NCBI GenBank assembly: GCA_016212885.1
Contig: JACRDO010000160.1
Span: 1-62,060, forward strand
Length of the DNA: 62,060 bases
Origin: Elusimicrobiota bacterium
Lineage (GTDB): Bacteria > Elusimicrobiota > Elusimicrobia > UBA1565
Direction of reading: 5' to 3'
This document shows, in pieces, positions 7,645-16,033 of this stretch (positions within the stretch are counted from its first letter, which is position 1; each line of letters begins with the position of its first letter). The notes beneath the pieces were generated by a model. The model was not told the origin of the DNA. It searched no databases and was given only the letters and a program-made list of their open reading frames with translations. The position numbers and the translations under genes were made by a program.

Positions 7645-10196
7645 GGCGTCTCTGGGGACGCCGTCCTCGCAGGCGCCTGTTGTTCTCCTCTCGCCGGAGA
7701 GGGCGAGGCCCCAGGGGGCCACGTCCTTGGAGGCGCGGACTTGGCCGCGAGCGCCCCGGCGTCCTCTTTGGAGAGGGGCTTGATGTTGCGGCACTTCGGG
7801 AAGGCCGAGCAGGCCAGGAAATGCCCACGCTTGCCCAGGCGCATCCACATCGGGCTGCCGCACTTGTTGCACTTGCGCGATGTGAGCACGGGCCTCGACG
7901 CCGCGATCTTTTGCCCTTCGGCGTCGAGGGAGTAGGTGTTCCGGCAGCCCGGATAGCCGGAGCAGGCGAGGAAGCGGCCCTTGCGGCCCAGCCGGACCAC
8001 CATCGCCTTGCCGCAGAGGTCGCACTTCTCATCGGTCTGCTCCAGGACCACGCGCCGGCCCTGCGCGTCGAGCTGGGCCTTGCCCTTGCACTTGGGGAAG
8101 CGCGCGCAGGAGAGGTACTTCCCGTAGCGGCTCTCCCGGATGAGCATCTTTTCGCCGCAGACCGGGCAGGGCTCGTCGCTCTCGACCGGCTTGGCGCGGG
8201 AGTCCTCCATGTTCTGCACGGCCTTCTCGAGCGCGGCCATCAGCGGACCGTGGAAATTGCGCACGATCGCCTGCCAGCGCTGCTTGCCCTCGGCGATCTC
8301 GTCGAGCTGCTCCTCGACCTGGGCCGTGTAGCTGAGGCTCAGCTGCTCCGGGAAGTGGGCGTGGAGCTTCTCGACGACCGTGCGCCCGAGGTCCGTGGGC
8401 GAGAGCCGCCGGTCCTTCGGCGCGCGGTCCGCATAGCCGCGCTCCAGGATCGTCTTGATCGTCGGCGCGTAGGTCGAGGGCCGGCCGATGCCGTGCCTCT
8501 CGAGGGCCCGGATCAGGCTCGCCTCGTTGTAATAGGGGGGAGGCGAGGTGTGGTGCTCGGAGGTGTCCAAGCTTTCCACGCACAGGAGGTCGCCCTCCTT
8601 GAGCTCCGGGAGGCGCCCTTCCCCCTCCTCGCCGTCGTCCTCGCAGGGCTCCTCGGCCCGGTCCGCGGCGCCGGCCTCGGCCTGAGAGACCCGCAGGAAT
8701 CCGTCGAACTTCATCGTGCTGCCGGAGGCGCGGAAGAGCGCCTCGCCGCAGCGGATCTCGGCCGAGACGGTGTCATAGACGGCCTCGGACATCTGGCTGG
8801 CCAGGAACCGGCGGTAGATGAGGTCGTAGAGCTTGAACTGCTCGGGCGAAAGGCGCCTTCGCAGGGCCTCGGGCGGGCGGAAGACGCTCGTGGGGCGGAT
8901 GGCCTCGTGGGCCTCCTGGGCCCTGGGCGCCTTCACCGTGTAGGTCGGAGGGGATTGCGGCGCGTACTCCGGCCCGTGGCGCTCGAGGATGAACTTGCGG
9001 GCCTCCTCTTGGGCCGCGGCGGCGACCGAAACGGAATCCGTCCTCATGTAGGTGATGAGGCCCGCGGGCTCGCCTCCTTCCTCCCCGATGTCCACGCCCT
9101 CGTAGAGGCTCTGCGCCACGAGCATGGTCCTGTCCGCGGAGAAGCCCAGCCTCTGGGAGGCGGCCTGCTGGAGCGTGCTCGTGATGAAGGGCGGCTGGGG
9201 GCGGCGCCGGACGTCCTTGCGCTTGACTTCGCCCACCTGGAAAGGCCGGCCGGACACGGCGCGGGAGACGGCGTCGATCTCGTCCTGGGAGCGGAAACAG
9301 CTGGCCTTGATGCGGTACTCCTCGGAGAAAAGCGGGAGGACTTGGACCCTTTCCACCTTTTCGCCTTTCCACTGGGTCAGCCGGGCCGCGAAGACGGGGG
9401 GCTGGCCGGGCTTCTCGAGGCGCGCGGTCAGGTTCCAGTAGGGCTCGGACTTGAAGGCGTTGATCTCCTTCTCCCGCTCGACGAGCAGGCGGACCGCCAC
9501 GGACTGGACCCGGCCGGCCGAGAGACCGCGGCGGATCTTCCTCCAAAGCAGAGGGGAGATCTTGTACCCGAGCAGGCGGTCGATGACGCGGCGCGCCTGC
9601 TGGGCCTGCACCAGGTCCATGTCCACCGCGCGGGGCCTCTTGAGCGCCTCCTGGATGGCCTGGGGGGTGATCTCATGGAAAGTGATCCTCTGCGCTCGGG
9701 AAGCGTCCAGCTCGAGAATCTGCACCAGATGCCAGGCGATGGACTCGCCCTCGCGGTCGTGGTCCGTCGCCAGGTAGACGCGCGAGGCGCCCTGCGCCAG
9801 GCGCCTGAGCTCCGGCAGGAGCTTGCGCGTGCGGGCCAGGAGGGCGTAGGTCGGCTCGAAGTCCTTGGCCTCGTCCACGCCCAGCTTCTTCTCCGGGAGG
9901 TCGCGGACGTGCCCGTAGGAGCTGGCCACCACGAACCCTTTCTTCAGGAAGCGGGAGATTGTCCGCTGTTTGGCCGGCGACTCGACGATGACGAGGCAGT
10001 CCCCTTGCAGGAGCCGGCCGGGCAGCGGTTTCTTCGCCGCTTCCTGAGCGCGTTTGGAGCCGGGCCGCCTCTTGAGGGCATCCCGAAGCGGCATTCCTTC
10101 GCCGGAAGGCTCGGTCACACTTCCTCGGCTTAGCCCTCGGTCGGCCTCCGTTCCCGCACGCGCGGTTTTTTTCTTCTTCGGCTTAGGTTCGTGCAT
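7641..10196 (-). CDS. topA: DNA topoisomerase I
   Basis: 851 aa from ATG 10196 (MHEPKPKKKK, a Lys-rich start). Type IA topoisomerases relax negative supercoils. The TOPRIM domain begins LVIVESPAKQRTI at about residue 65, with DHDREGE further on. The active Tyr is in GLITYMRTDS. Three C-terminal zinc ribbons follow, each with paired Cys (CPVCGEKM, CDLCGKAM and CNKCGSPM units). The last 22 residues are contributed by a copy of the coding palindromic repeat (SPARGEQQAPARTA). The start overlaps the dprA stop by 14 bp. Confidence 0.95.
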   Translation of the reverse strand: MHEPKPKKKKTARAGTEADRGLSRGSVTEPSGEGMPLRDALKRRPGSKRAQEAAKKPLPGRLLQGDCLVIVESPAKQRTISRFLKKGFVVASSYGHVRDLPEKKLGVDEAKDFEPTYALLARTRKLLPELRRLAQGASRVYLATDHDREGESIAWHLVQILELDASRAQRITFHEITPQAIQEALKRPRAVDMDLVQAQQARRVIDRLLGYKISPLLWRKIRRGLSAGRVQSVAVRLLVEREKEINAFKSEPYWNLTARLEKPGQPPVFAARLTQWKGEKVERVQVLPLFSEEYRIKASCFRSQDEIDAVSRAVSGRPFQVGEVKRKDVRRRPQPPFITSTLQQAASQRLGFSADRTMLVAQSLYEGVDIGEEGGEPAGLITYMRTDSVSVAAAAQEEARKFILERHGPEYAPQSPPTYTVKAPRAQEAHEAIRPTSVFRPPEALRRRLSPEQFKLYDLIYRRFLASQMSEAVYDTVSAEIRCGEALFRASGSTMKFDGFLRVSQAEAGAADRAEEPCEDDGEEGEGRLPELKEGDLLCVESLDTSEHHTSPPPYYNEASLIRALERHGIGRPSTYAPTIKTILERGYADRAPKDRRLSPTDLGRTVVEKLHAHFPEQLSLSYTAQVEEQLDEIAEGKQRWQAIVRNFHGPLMAALEKAVQNMEDSRAKPVESDEPCPVCGEKMLIRESRYGKYLSCARFPKCKGKAQLDAQGRRVVLEQTDEKCDLCGKAMVVRLGRKGRFLACSGYPGCRNTYSLDAEGQKIAASRPVLTSRKCNKCGSPMWMRLGKRGHFLACSAFPKCRNIKPLSKEDAGALAAKSAPPRTWPPGASPSPARGEQQAPARTASPETP
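7658..7705 (-). repeat. Coding palindromic repeat R1 in topA
   Basis: Core TCCTCGCAGGCGCCTGTTGT, then a TCTC-GCCG-GAGA hairpin, preceded by the hairpin GGCGTC-TCTGGG-GACGCC (about 7645-7662). Read in the gene frame it gives SPARGEQQAPART. It makes the TopA C-terminus and lies over the topA/xerC junction. Confidence 0.8.
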
Positions 10197-11151
10197 AGCG
10201 TTGTCCCGGTACGGATGAGATAAGGCCCCGCCCTTCCAGCTCGGACAGGGCGCGGATGAGGCCCGGCGCGTCCCAGCCGGTCCCATCCGCCAGCTCTTCC
10301 AAGCTCAAGGAGCCTCCAGCCAGCAAGGACATGATCTTGCCTTCATCATCGTTGAGCGCGGAGCAAAGCTCCGTTTCAACGGAGCCATTATAGGATAAAT
10401 GGTAATTTTTTCCATTAGCAGCGGCGGGCGCCGAAGACCTCCTCAGCGAGGGGAGCTCGCAGAGCGCATCTTCGAGCCTGCAGATCATGGCCGCGCCCTG
10501 GCGGATGAGGTCCAAGGGACCTTCGCTCATCGCGGAGTCCGCGGGCCCCGGCACGGCGAAGACCTCCCGGCCCTGGCTGAGCGCGCAGCGCGCGGTGATC
10601 AGGGCTCCCGACTTCAGGTCCCCCTCGACCACGATGACTCCCCAGGAAAGCCCGGAGATGATGCGGTTGCGCCTTGGGAAGTGGCATGCCAGAGGCCCGG
10701 TGTCCTGGGGAAATTCGCTGAGGACCGCGCCGCCGGATTGCGCCACCCGCTCGGCCAGCTCCTCGTTCTCCTTGGGATAGATCCGGCCCAAGCCGCTGCC
10801 GAGGACCGCCCAGGTGACGCCGCCGGCGTCGAGCGCGGCTTCGTGGGCTTCGGTGTCGATGCCTCGGGCGAGCCCGCTGACGACCACAAGGCCCGCTTGC
10901 GCGCATTCCCGGGCGAGTGAGCGAGCCATGCGCCTGCCGTAAGGCGTGGGGCGGCGCGATCCCACGATGGCCAAGGCGTCGGCGCCGGGCTTGAGCCGGC
11001 CGCGCACGTGCAGCATGTGCGGGGGGTCCGGGATGGAGCGGAGGAGCTCTGGGTAATCCTCGTCCGCGTTCAGCCGCAGGACCTTATCCTCGCTCAGCCG
11101 TGCTCTAGCGGCTTCTGGAGGCGGCATTTCCTCGCGATAGCGCTCGGTCAC
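10183..11151 (-). CDS. dprA: DNA-processing protein DprA
   Basis: 322 aa from GTG 11151, which overlaps the stop of the HTH gene (GTGA). DprA loads RecA onto incoming single-stranded DNA during natural transformation. The Rossmann-like core is clear: AIVGSRRPTPYGRRMA, VSGLARGIDTEAHEAAL, VLGSGLGRIYPKEN, EFPQDTGP, FPRRNRIISGLSWGVIVVE and SGALITA. A C-terminal winged-helix-like DprA/WH domain follows (LAGGSLSLEELADGTGWD). The usual N-terminal SAM domain is absent, replaced by a short segment whose first eleven residues repeat part of the upstream HTH protein. ComM and dprA in one operon suggest competence. Confidence 0.9.
   Translation of the reverse strand: MTERYREEMPPPEAARARLSEDKVLRLNADEDYPELLRSIPDPPHMLHVRGRLKPGADALAIVGSRRPTPYGRRMARSLARECAQAGLVVVSGLARGIDTEAHEAALDAGGVTWAVLGSGLGRIYPKENEELAERVAQSGGAVLSEFPQDTGPLACHFPRRNRIISGLSWGVIVVEGDLKSGALITARCALSQGREVFAVPGPADSAMSEGPLDLIRQGAAMICRLEDALCELPSLRRSSAPAAANGKNYHLSYNGSVETELCSALNDDEGKIMSLLAGGSLSLEELADGTGWDAPGLIRALSELEGRGLISSVPGQRYART
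11120..11151. repeat. 32-bp direct repeat, left copy
   Basis: 31 of 32 bases match 11302-11333. This copy is the 5' end of dprA (VTERYREEMPP); the other copy lies inside the HTH gene. The two enclose a copy of palindromic repeat R1. Confidence 0.8.
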
Positions 11152-11648
11152 AGAAGCTCCTCTCCGAACGGACCCGCAGGGCTTTCGATCTGCTGCCTGC
11201 GCCTGGTCCGGCCTGTCTCCCAATTGCCCGCGGCTCTCGGAGGCGGCGCTTCTGGGAGCGCCGTCCTCGCAGGCGCTCGCTGTTCTCCTCTCGCCGGAGA
11301 GGGCGGCATTTCCTCGCGATAACGCTCGGTCACCTTCCGGTGGATGTCGCGGAAAAGGGCTTCGTCGTCCCATAGGCGGCGCCACTCCTCAGGGATGCGC
11401 CCGGCCGAGACGATCAGCCTGGGCGCGTCCACGCCCAGGGCCGCAGCCAGCTTGCGCAGGTCCCCTTCCTCGGCCGGAGGGCTCCGCTTGCCGGCCAGGA
11501 CCTTGGAGAAAAACGAGGGGTCCAACCCGACTTCCCGGCAGAGGGCCCTCAGGCCCAGCCCGCGGCGGCGCATGGCCTGCCGGACCAGCCCCCGGAAAGG
11601 CCGCGGGGGAGAAGGCGCGTCACTTGAATTTGATGTTCTCATACGCAT
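11148..11648 (-). CDS. Cro/C1-type helix-turn-helix protein with a repeat-derived tail
   Basis: 166 aa. Residues 15-85 form an HTH_XRE domain (LGLRALCREVGLDPSFFSKVLAGKR), followed by an AALGVDAPRLIVSAGRIPEEW segment common in this family. From about residue 114 the sequence turns into the R1 repeat (SPARGEQRAPARTALPEAPP) plus an Arg-rich tail, added by the duplication described at 11120-11333. It overlaps the TPR gene by 29 bp and dprA by 4 bp. Probably a DNA-binding regulator; target unknown. ATG 11642 is an alternative start. Confidence 0.7.
   Translation of the reverse strand: MRMRTSNSSDAPSPPRPFRGLVRQAMRRRGLGLRALCREVGLDPSFFSKVLAGKRSPPAEEGDLRKLAAALGVDAPRLIVSAGRIPEEWRRLWDDEALFRDIHRKVTERYREEMPPSPARGEQRAPARTALPEAPPPRAAGNWETGRTRRRQQIESPAGPFGEELL
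11260..11305 (-). repeat. Coding palindromic repeat R1 in the HTH gene
   Basis: Same core as at 7658-7705, preceded by the hairpin GGCGCT-TCTGGG-AGCGCC (about 11245-11262). It encodes SPARGEQRAPARTALPEA in the gene frame. Confidence 0.8.
11302..11333. repeat. 32-bp direct repeat, right copy
   Basis: Pairs with 11120-11151. Spacing between copies is 182 bp. Confidence 0.8.
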
Positions 11649-12015
11649 TGCGGGCGACCGTGATGTCCGGGCCGTTCGGGTAGTCGTCGATATACTTCTG
11701 GTAGTATGTCCGTGAATTCTCCCACTGGGAACCTTCCGCGTACATCGAGCCGAGGTTGATGAGCGCCTTCGGGGTGTATTGGGTGGTCGGATAGTCCGTC
11801 AGGAGCTGCTGGAAAGCCTCTATGGCCTCCGGGTTCCTGCCTTTCAGGCAGCAGACCATCCCGGCCCAATACTCGAGCTTCGGGGACATGGACGGGTTGG
11901 GATGCTTCCTCGCGAAGGCTAGGACGTCCCTGAAGGTGTAGTGCGTGTTGATATAGACGCCCAAGCCGACCAGCACGGCCAGGATGAAGAACCACTTCTT
12001 CAGGTTGATCTCCAT
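11620..12015 (-). CDS. Membrane-anchored TPR protein
   Basis: 131 aa. One N-terminal hydrophobic segment (KKWFFILAVLVGLGVYI, residues 6-22) anchors it. Two or three TPR-like helix pairs follow: LEYWAGMVCCLKGRNPEAIEAF, then LLTDYPTTQYTPKALINLGSM and WENSRTYYQKYIDDYPNG. The style resembles BamD/YbgF-type envelope proteins, but it is too short to assign. The start overlaps the LysM gene stop (TAATG). Confidence 0.7.
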   Translation of the reverse strand: MEINLKKWFFILAVLVGLGVYINTHYTFRDVLAFARKHPNPSMSPKLEYWAGMVCCLKGRNPEAIEAFQQLLTDYPTTQYTPKALINLGSMYAEGSQWENSRTYYQKYIDDYPNGPDITVARNAYENIKFK

Positions 12016-12878
12016 TAGTCCTCCCTCTTGAGCAGATCGCCGGCCTGCACCGCGTCCGCGGACTTCAAGATCACCGCGCGGTAGACCCCGTCCGAGGCCT
12101 TGCGGACGATCTCGATGAGCCCGATCTTCTGGACAAAGTCGGCCATCTTGTCAACGTCGTCCTCCGTCGGCCCCGAACGGCGGTACACGACGTAGCGCTG
12201 CCTCTTCTTGACCTCGCCGGAGATCTTGGCGTTCACCGGGTCCCCCTGCGCCGCGACGGTCCCGCGCCCCTCCATGTCCTGGACCCGGCCGTCCGGGACC
12301 CAGCCTTTGGGCATGATCATCCGGAAGAGCGACGGCTGCTGTCCGGTCATCCCTTCCGGAATTCTGGCGGAAAGGGAGTCCGGCAGGGTGCGGGCCTCCG
12401 GCGCGCTGGCAGCCTCGAACTTCACCGGCTGCTGCGGCGGCTCCGGCGCGGCCGGCGCAGGCGCCGGCTCAGGTTCCGGCTCTGGTTCCGGCTCAGCCGC
12501 TTCGGGCGCCTCCTTTTCTTCTTCAGGGTTCTCAATGACCGGAGCAGGAGCCGGCTCCACGGCCGGGGCCGCCTCGATATCCGGGATCACGATGATCTGT
12601 CCAGGGTAGATCCAGTGGGGATCGTTCACGTTCGGCGGCGGGTTGGCGTCCGCGATCCTCCTCCATTTGAAATTGTTCTTATAATACGTCCCCGCGAGGT
12701 CCCAAAGGCAATCCCCTGGGACCACCGTATGACGCATCGAACCTCCCAAACGTCGTAGGTTCGATGCGTCCAAACCTGCGTCGTTGGAAAGATTTGGACG
12801 ACTCTCCGCATAGGCTTCCAAACAGCAGAAAGCCATGGCGGCCGCAAGAAGAAGGCCCATCGCGATCCAGTTTCTCAT
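12015..12878 (-). CDS. Secreted LysM-domain protein with a Glu-Pro-rich linker
   Basis: 287 aa from ATG 12878 (GGGAGGT just upstream; ATGA overlap with comM). Signal peptide at residues 1-24 (LLLAAAMAFCCLEAYAES). LysM follows at about 46-98: HTVVPGDCLWDLAGTYY, then PGQIIVIP. An acidic Pro/Glu/Ala linker spans about 100-150. The C-terminal part has a SPOR-like feel (RQRYVVYRRSGPTEDDVDKM, then YRAVILKS), although the match is loose. Probably binds peptidoglycan in the periplasm. Residues between the signal peptide and LysM are encoded by a double-hairpin repeat (12731-12799). Confidence 0.8.
   Translation of the reverse strand: MRNWIAMGLLLAAAMAFCCLEAYAESRPNLSNDAGLDASNLRRLGGSMRHTVVPGDCLWDLAGTYYKNNFKWRRIADANPPPNVNDPHWIYPGQIIVIPDIEAAPAVEPAPAPVIENPEEEKEAPEAAEPEPEPEPEPAPAPAAPEPPQQPVKFEAASAPEARTLPDSLSARIPEGMTGQQPSLFRMIMPKGWVPDGRVQDMEGRGTVAAQGDPVNAKISGEVKKRQRYVVYRRSGPTEDDVDKMADFVQKIGLIEIVRKASDGVYRAVILKSADAVQAGDLLKRED
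12731..12799 (-). repeat. Double-hairpin repeat P inside the LysM gene
   Basis: First hairpin: a perfect 14-bp inverted repeat (12731-12744 with 12757-12770). Second: GTCCAAA/TTTGGAC (12768-12774 with 12793-12799). The reverse complement of 43318-43382 has the same two-hairpin plan and near-identical loop sequence (CCAAACG-CGTAGGTT). It encodes NDAGLDASNLRRLGG in the LysM frame. Confidence 0.65.
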
Positions 12879-14437
12879 AGCACCTCCCATTTTCCCAAAA
12901 AACCGGCCGCTTCGGCCAGATGCCCGCGCTCGACATGCCCGGACTCTTCCATGTCCGCGACGGTCCTGGCCACGCGCAGAAGCCGGTCCAGACTGCGGGG
13001 CGAGAGGCAATGGCGCTGGGCCAGGGTCTCCAGCAGGGCCCAGCCCTCCGGGTCCAAATGGCAGGCTTGGCGGGCTTCGGCCGGGGAGAGCCGGCTGTTG
13101 GGCGCTTTCCCCTCCGGCCTCGCCGCGGCGAATAGGCGCGCCTTCTGCACGCGGCCGCGGATGACCTCGGAGGGCTCGGCCGGCCCTTTGGCGCGAGCGC
13201 CGCGCCATTCTCCGAAGGGCAGGGCCGCCAGTTCGACCTGCATGTCCATCCGGTCGAGCATGGGCCCGGAGACGGCTCCCCGGTAGCGCCGAATGTCGGG
13301 CTCCGAGCATCTGCACCGCTTCTTGGGATGGCCGAGGTACCCGCACGGGCAGGGGTTCATCGCGGCGACGAGCATGAAGTCCGCCGGGTAGACGACCGAT
13401 TCCCTCAGGCGCGAGACCGTGATGCGCTTGTCCTCCAGCGGCTGGCGCAGGGCCTCCAAGGCGTCGCGGCCGAACTCGGGCCATTCGTCCATGAACAGGA
13501 CCCCGCAGTGCGAGAGCGTCGCCTCCCCGGGCCGGCACTTCCCCCCTCCTCCGATAAGGGCCTGGGTGGTGGCGGTGTGGTGCGGAGCGCGGAAGGGGCG
13601 CATGCGCATGAGCCCGGCCCCTGATCCGAGCAGGCCGCAGACCGAGTAGATGCGCGTGACCTCCAGGGCTTCATCGGGCGTCAGCGGCGGCAAAATGCCC
13701 ACCAGCCTGCGCGCGAGCATGGACTTGCCTGTGCCGGGCGGGCCCATCATCAGGAGGTTGTGCCCGCCCGCGGCGGCGATCTCGAGCGCGCGCCGGGCCA
13801 GCAGCTGCCCGCGGACGTCGCAAAGGTCGAGGCCATAGTCGGACAACGGTTGGAATTTGCCATCTTCGTTCTCATCATGAAGGGAATTATTATTCCCATC
13901 CCCTTTCCCATTCTCTTCAGCCTGTGCGCCGCCCAAGAGCTCAGCCGCCTCCCTCAGGGAACTGACCCCGTAGGCCTCGATCCCAGGCACCGCGGAGGCT
14001 TCCCGCAGGTTCGCTCGAGGGACCACCACGCCCTTAAGGCCCCTCTGGCGAGCCGAGGCCGCCATGGGAAGCACCCCCGATACGGCCCGGACAGAGCCGT
14101 CTAAGGCCAGTTCCCCCAGAAAGCACATCTCGGTCGCGGGGCCCCGCGGCGAGACCTGCTCCGATGCGATGAGCGCGCCCAGGCCGATGGGCAGGTCGAA
14201 CTGGGTCCCGCCCTTGCGCAGCTCGGCCGGGGCCAGGTTGACGGTCACGCGCCGGCTTGGGAACTCGAAGCCGGAATTGCGCACCGCGGAGACGACCCGG
14301 TCGCGCGCCTCGCGCACCGAGCTGTCCGGCAGGCCCACGGTCGTGAACGTCGGCAGGCCGTTGGCTAAGTCGAGCTCGACCCCGACGAGGAACCCCTCGA
14401 TGCCGCGCACCGCAGCGGACCAGACCTTGGAGAGCAT
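12875..14437 (-). CDS. comM: ComM/YifB-type magnesium-chelatase-like AAA+ ATPase
   Basis: 520 aa from ATG 14437 (MLSKVWSAAVRGIEGFLVGVEL, the usual family start). ComM is a branch-migration helicase that helps recombination during transformation. A Lon-like S5 N-terminal domain (VGLPDSSVREARDRV, VTVNLAPAELRKGG) precedes the AAA+ core with Walker A GPPGTGKSML, FRAPHHT, Walker B VLFMDEWPEF and the zinc-finger-like MNPCPCGYLG...KKRCRC. A linker at about residues 185-205 is Asn/Glu-rich. ORF sequence upstream of 14437 belongs to a decayed PIN gene, not to comM. Confidence 0.9.
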   Translation of the reverse strand: MLSKVWSAAVRGIEGFLVGVELDLANGLPTFTTVGLPDSSVREARDRVVSAVRNSGFEFPSRRVTVNLAPAELRKGGTQFDLPIGLGALIASEQVSPRGPATEMCFLGELALDGSVRAVSGVLPMAASARQRGLKGVVVPRANLREASAVPGIEAYGVSSLREAAELLGGAQAEENGKGDGNNNSLHDENEDGKFQPLSDYGLDLCDVRGQLLARRALEIAAAGGHNLLMMGPPGTGKSMLARRLVGILPPLTPDEALEVTRIYSVCGLLGSGAGLMRMRPFRAPHHTATTQALIGGGGKCRPGEATLSHCGVLFMDEWPEFGRDALEALRQPLEDKRITVSRLRESVVYPADFMLVAAMNPCPCGYLGHPKKRCRCSEPDIRRYRGAVSGPMLDRMDMQVELAALPFGEWRGARAKGPAEPSEVIRGRVQKARLFAAARPEGKAPNSRLSPAEARQACHLDPEGWALLETLAQRHCLSPRSLDRLLRVARTVADMEESGHVERGHLAEAAGFLGKWEVL

Positions 14438-14536
14438 ACTAGTAGTACGAGCGAGAGGCAAAAAAGTTCCATACAGCCGCACGATCTGCGGGATCTTCGA
14501 GAAGTGGGCGTCATTGGAGACCAACAGCAAATCGTG
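14438..14536 (-). pseudogene. C-terminal remnant of a PIN-domain toxin
   Basis: In frame with and directly before comM lies HDLLLVSNDAHFSKIP, the typical last motif of VapC-like PIN toxins (Asn-Asp then His-Phe), ending at the 31-bp repeat. A TAG precedes it and nothing upstream continues the domain. Confidence 0.55.
14440..14470. repeat. 31-bp dispersed sequence, copy 1
   Basis: 27 of 31 bases match 32616-32646 (TAGTAGTACGAG, then GAGA, then CAAAAA-GTTCC). Here it sits between the PIN remnant and comM; the other copy sits between rpiB and a DNA methyltransferase. Confidence 0.5.
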
Positions 14537-14612
14537 CTAGGCATTATTTGCCTGCATTTCAAGGGGCCGCCAGGATAGAAGAAAATCGCCGCAATATGAT
14601 GTAGTCTTAGCC

Positions 14613-16013
14613 ATGAAGCGCCGCAAGAACCAAGCCGGAACTCAGGCTCCCCCGCCGCAGAGCCGCGCGCTCTTGGCCGCGGCGTGCGTCGCGATATGGG
14701 CGCTCATCGTGCTCCGCCACGCCGGGGCCGGTGTCCCGTGGCCCGCGCAAGCCGCGAAATGGCTCGAAGCCCCCTGGGCCATCCTGCCGGACCCCGGGAT
14801 CCTGCTCTGCCATCTCGGCCGCATGGCCGCGGTCGCCGCGTTCTCCTCGACCCTCATGGGCACGGGCCTCTGTGCCCTGCGCGGCCTGCGCCGGTCCCTC
14901 AACGCGTGGGAGCAGGCGGTCTCTTGGGCTTCGGCCTGGGCTGCGGCCTGTGGGGCACCGCGCTCCTGCTCCTCGGTCTCGCGGGGCTCTGGCAGAAACC
15001 GGTGCTGCTTTCCCTGCTTCTTCTGGCCGCGGCTGCCGGGATCCCCGCGCTTTGGGAGTTCATCCGGGAGCGGTCATGGGATTCTCTGCACATCGGCTGG
15101 AAGGCTTCCCCCCTGGCCGTATTCTCCTCAGCCGCGTTCCTGCTCCTCTGGCTCTACCACCTGCGCTACGCGCTCATCCCGGAGACTTTCTACGACGCCC
15201 TGCAGTACCATCTCGGCCTGCCCGGCGCGTATCTGCTCGAAGGCCGGATCATGCCCACTCCTGCGAACTCCTACTCCGGCATCCCGGCCCTGCCGCAGAT
15301 GCTCTATGCCTGGACCCTGACGTTCGACTCTTCGCAGGAGCCGCTCGCGCAGGAGCGCCGGGCCTGGGTCATGCTCTTCGGCGCGTTCCTCGGCTTTGCG
15401 ATGGGCACGAAATACCCGGCCTGGCTCCTGCCATTGGCCGCGGTTCCGGCGATCCTCTACCTGCGCCGGAGGCCTGCCGGCAGGCCCGGCGCGAAGCTCC
15501 CTGCGGCCCCTGGCCCTGCTCGTCTGCCTGCTCTCCGCAGCGAGCTGGCTGATCCTGGACTCCAATCTCAAGAAGCTGCACGTGTTCCTTGGACGAAGGG
15601 ATTTCAAGACCCATCTGGCCAATACGGTCATCTCCTATCCGACCCCCCAATACGCGGGCATGGAATACATCCATTCGCGCGCACCGGAAGGCTCCGCGGT
15701 GCTCTTCCACGGCGATTCCCGCATCTTCTACTCCAAGCGCCGGGCTTTCGCGTCGTCGCCGGACCAGCGGCCGGTCCTCGAAGCGTGGGCCCAAGCCGCG
15801 CCGGACCCCGAGGCCCTGCTCGAGCGATTCAGGGCGGAGGGGGTCTCCTGCGTCCTCATCAACCAAGGCGAGCTCTCGAGATTGAGCCAGGAGACGCGGC
15901 TGGATGCGGCCGGACGCGCCCGGCTCGCCGAGTTCTGGCGCCGCCATGCGCGCAAGGAGTTCGAGATCATCGAGCCGCCTAAGCGCTGGGTCGAGGTCTA
16001 CCGGATCGAATAG
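14613..16013 (+). pseudogene. Frameshifted membrane protein (GT-C/GT39-like)
   Basis: Starts at ATG 14613 (TATGAT at 14595-14600). A multi-pass membrane protein can be followed only by changing frame twice: near 14925 into a frame with LLLLGLAGLWQKPVLLSLLL and FYDALQYHLGLPGAYLLEG, and near 15490 back to the first frame (LALLVCLLSAASWLIL), continuing to a soluble C-terminus ending VEVYRIE. YHLGLPGAYLLEGR is typical of Dol-P-Man-like glycosyltransferases. At about 465 codons it is shorter than similar proteins, so a stretch may also be missing near 15310. Sequencing error is possible but two shifts argue for decay. Confidence 0.65.
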
Positions 16014-16033
16014 AATAATCTACAATCCTTCCC

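Noticed and set aside
7680..10133. An 817-codon open frame opposite topA
   Set aside because: Antisense shadow of a GC-rich gene; low-complexity Leu/Arg/Ala composition and no recognisable domain.
12879..13538. Long upstream extension of the LysM gene
   Set aside because: The extension overlaps comM in another frame; the ATG at 12878 has a ribosome site and a signal peptide right after it.
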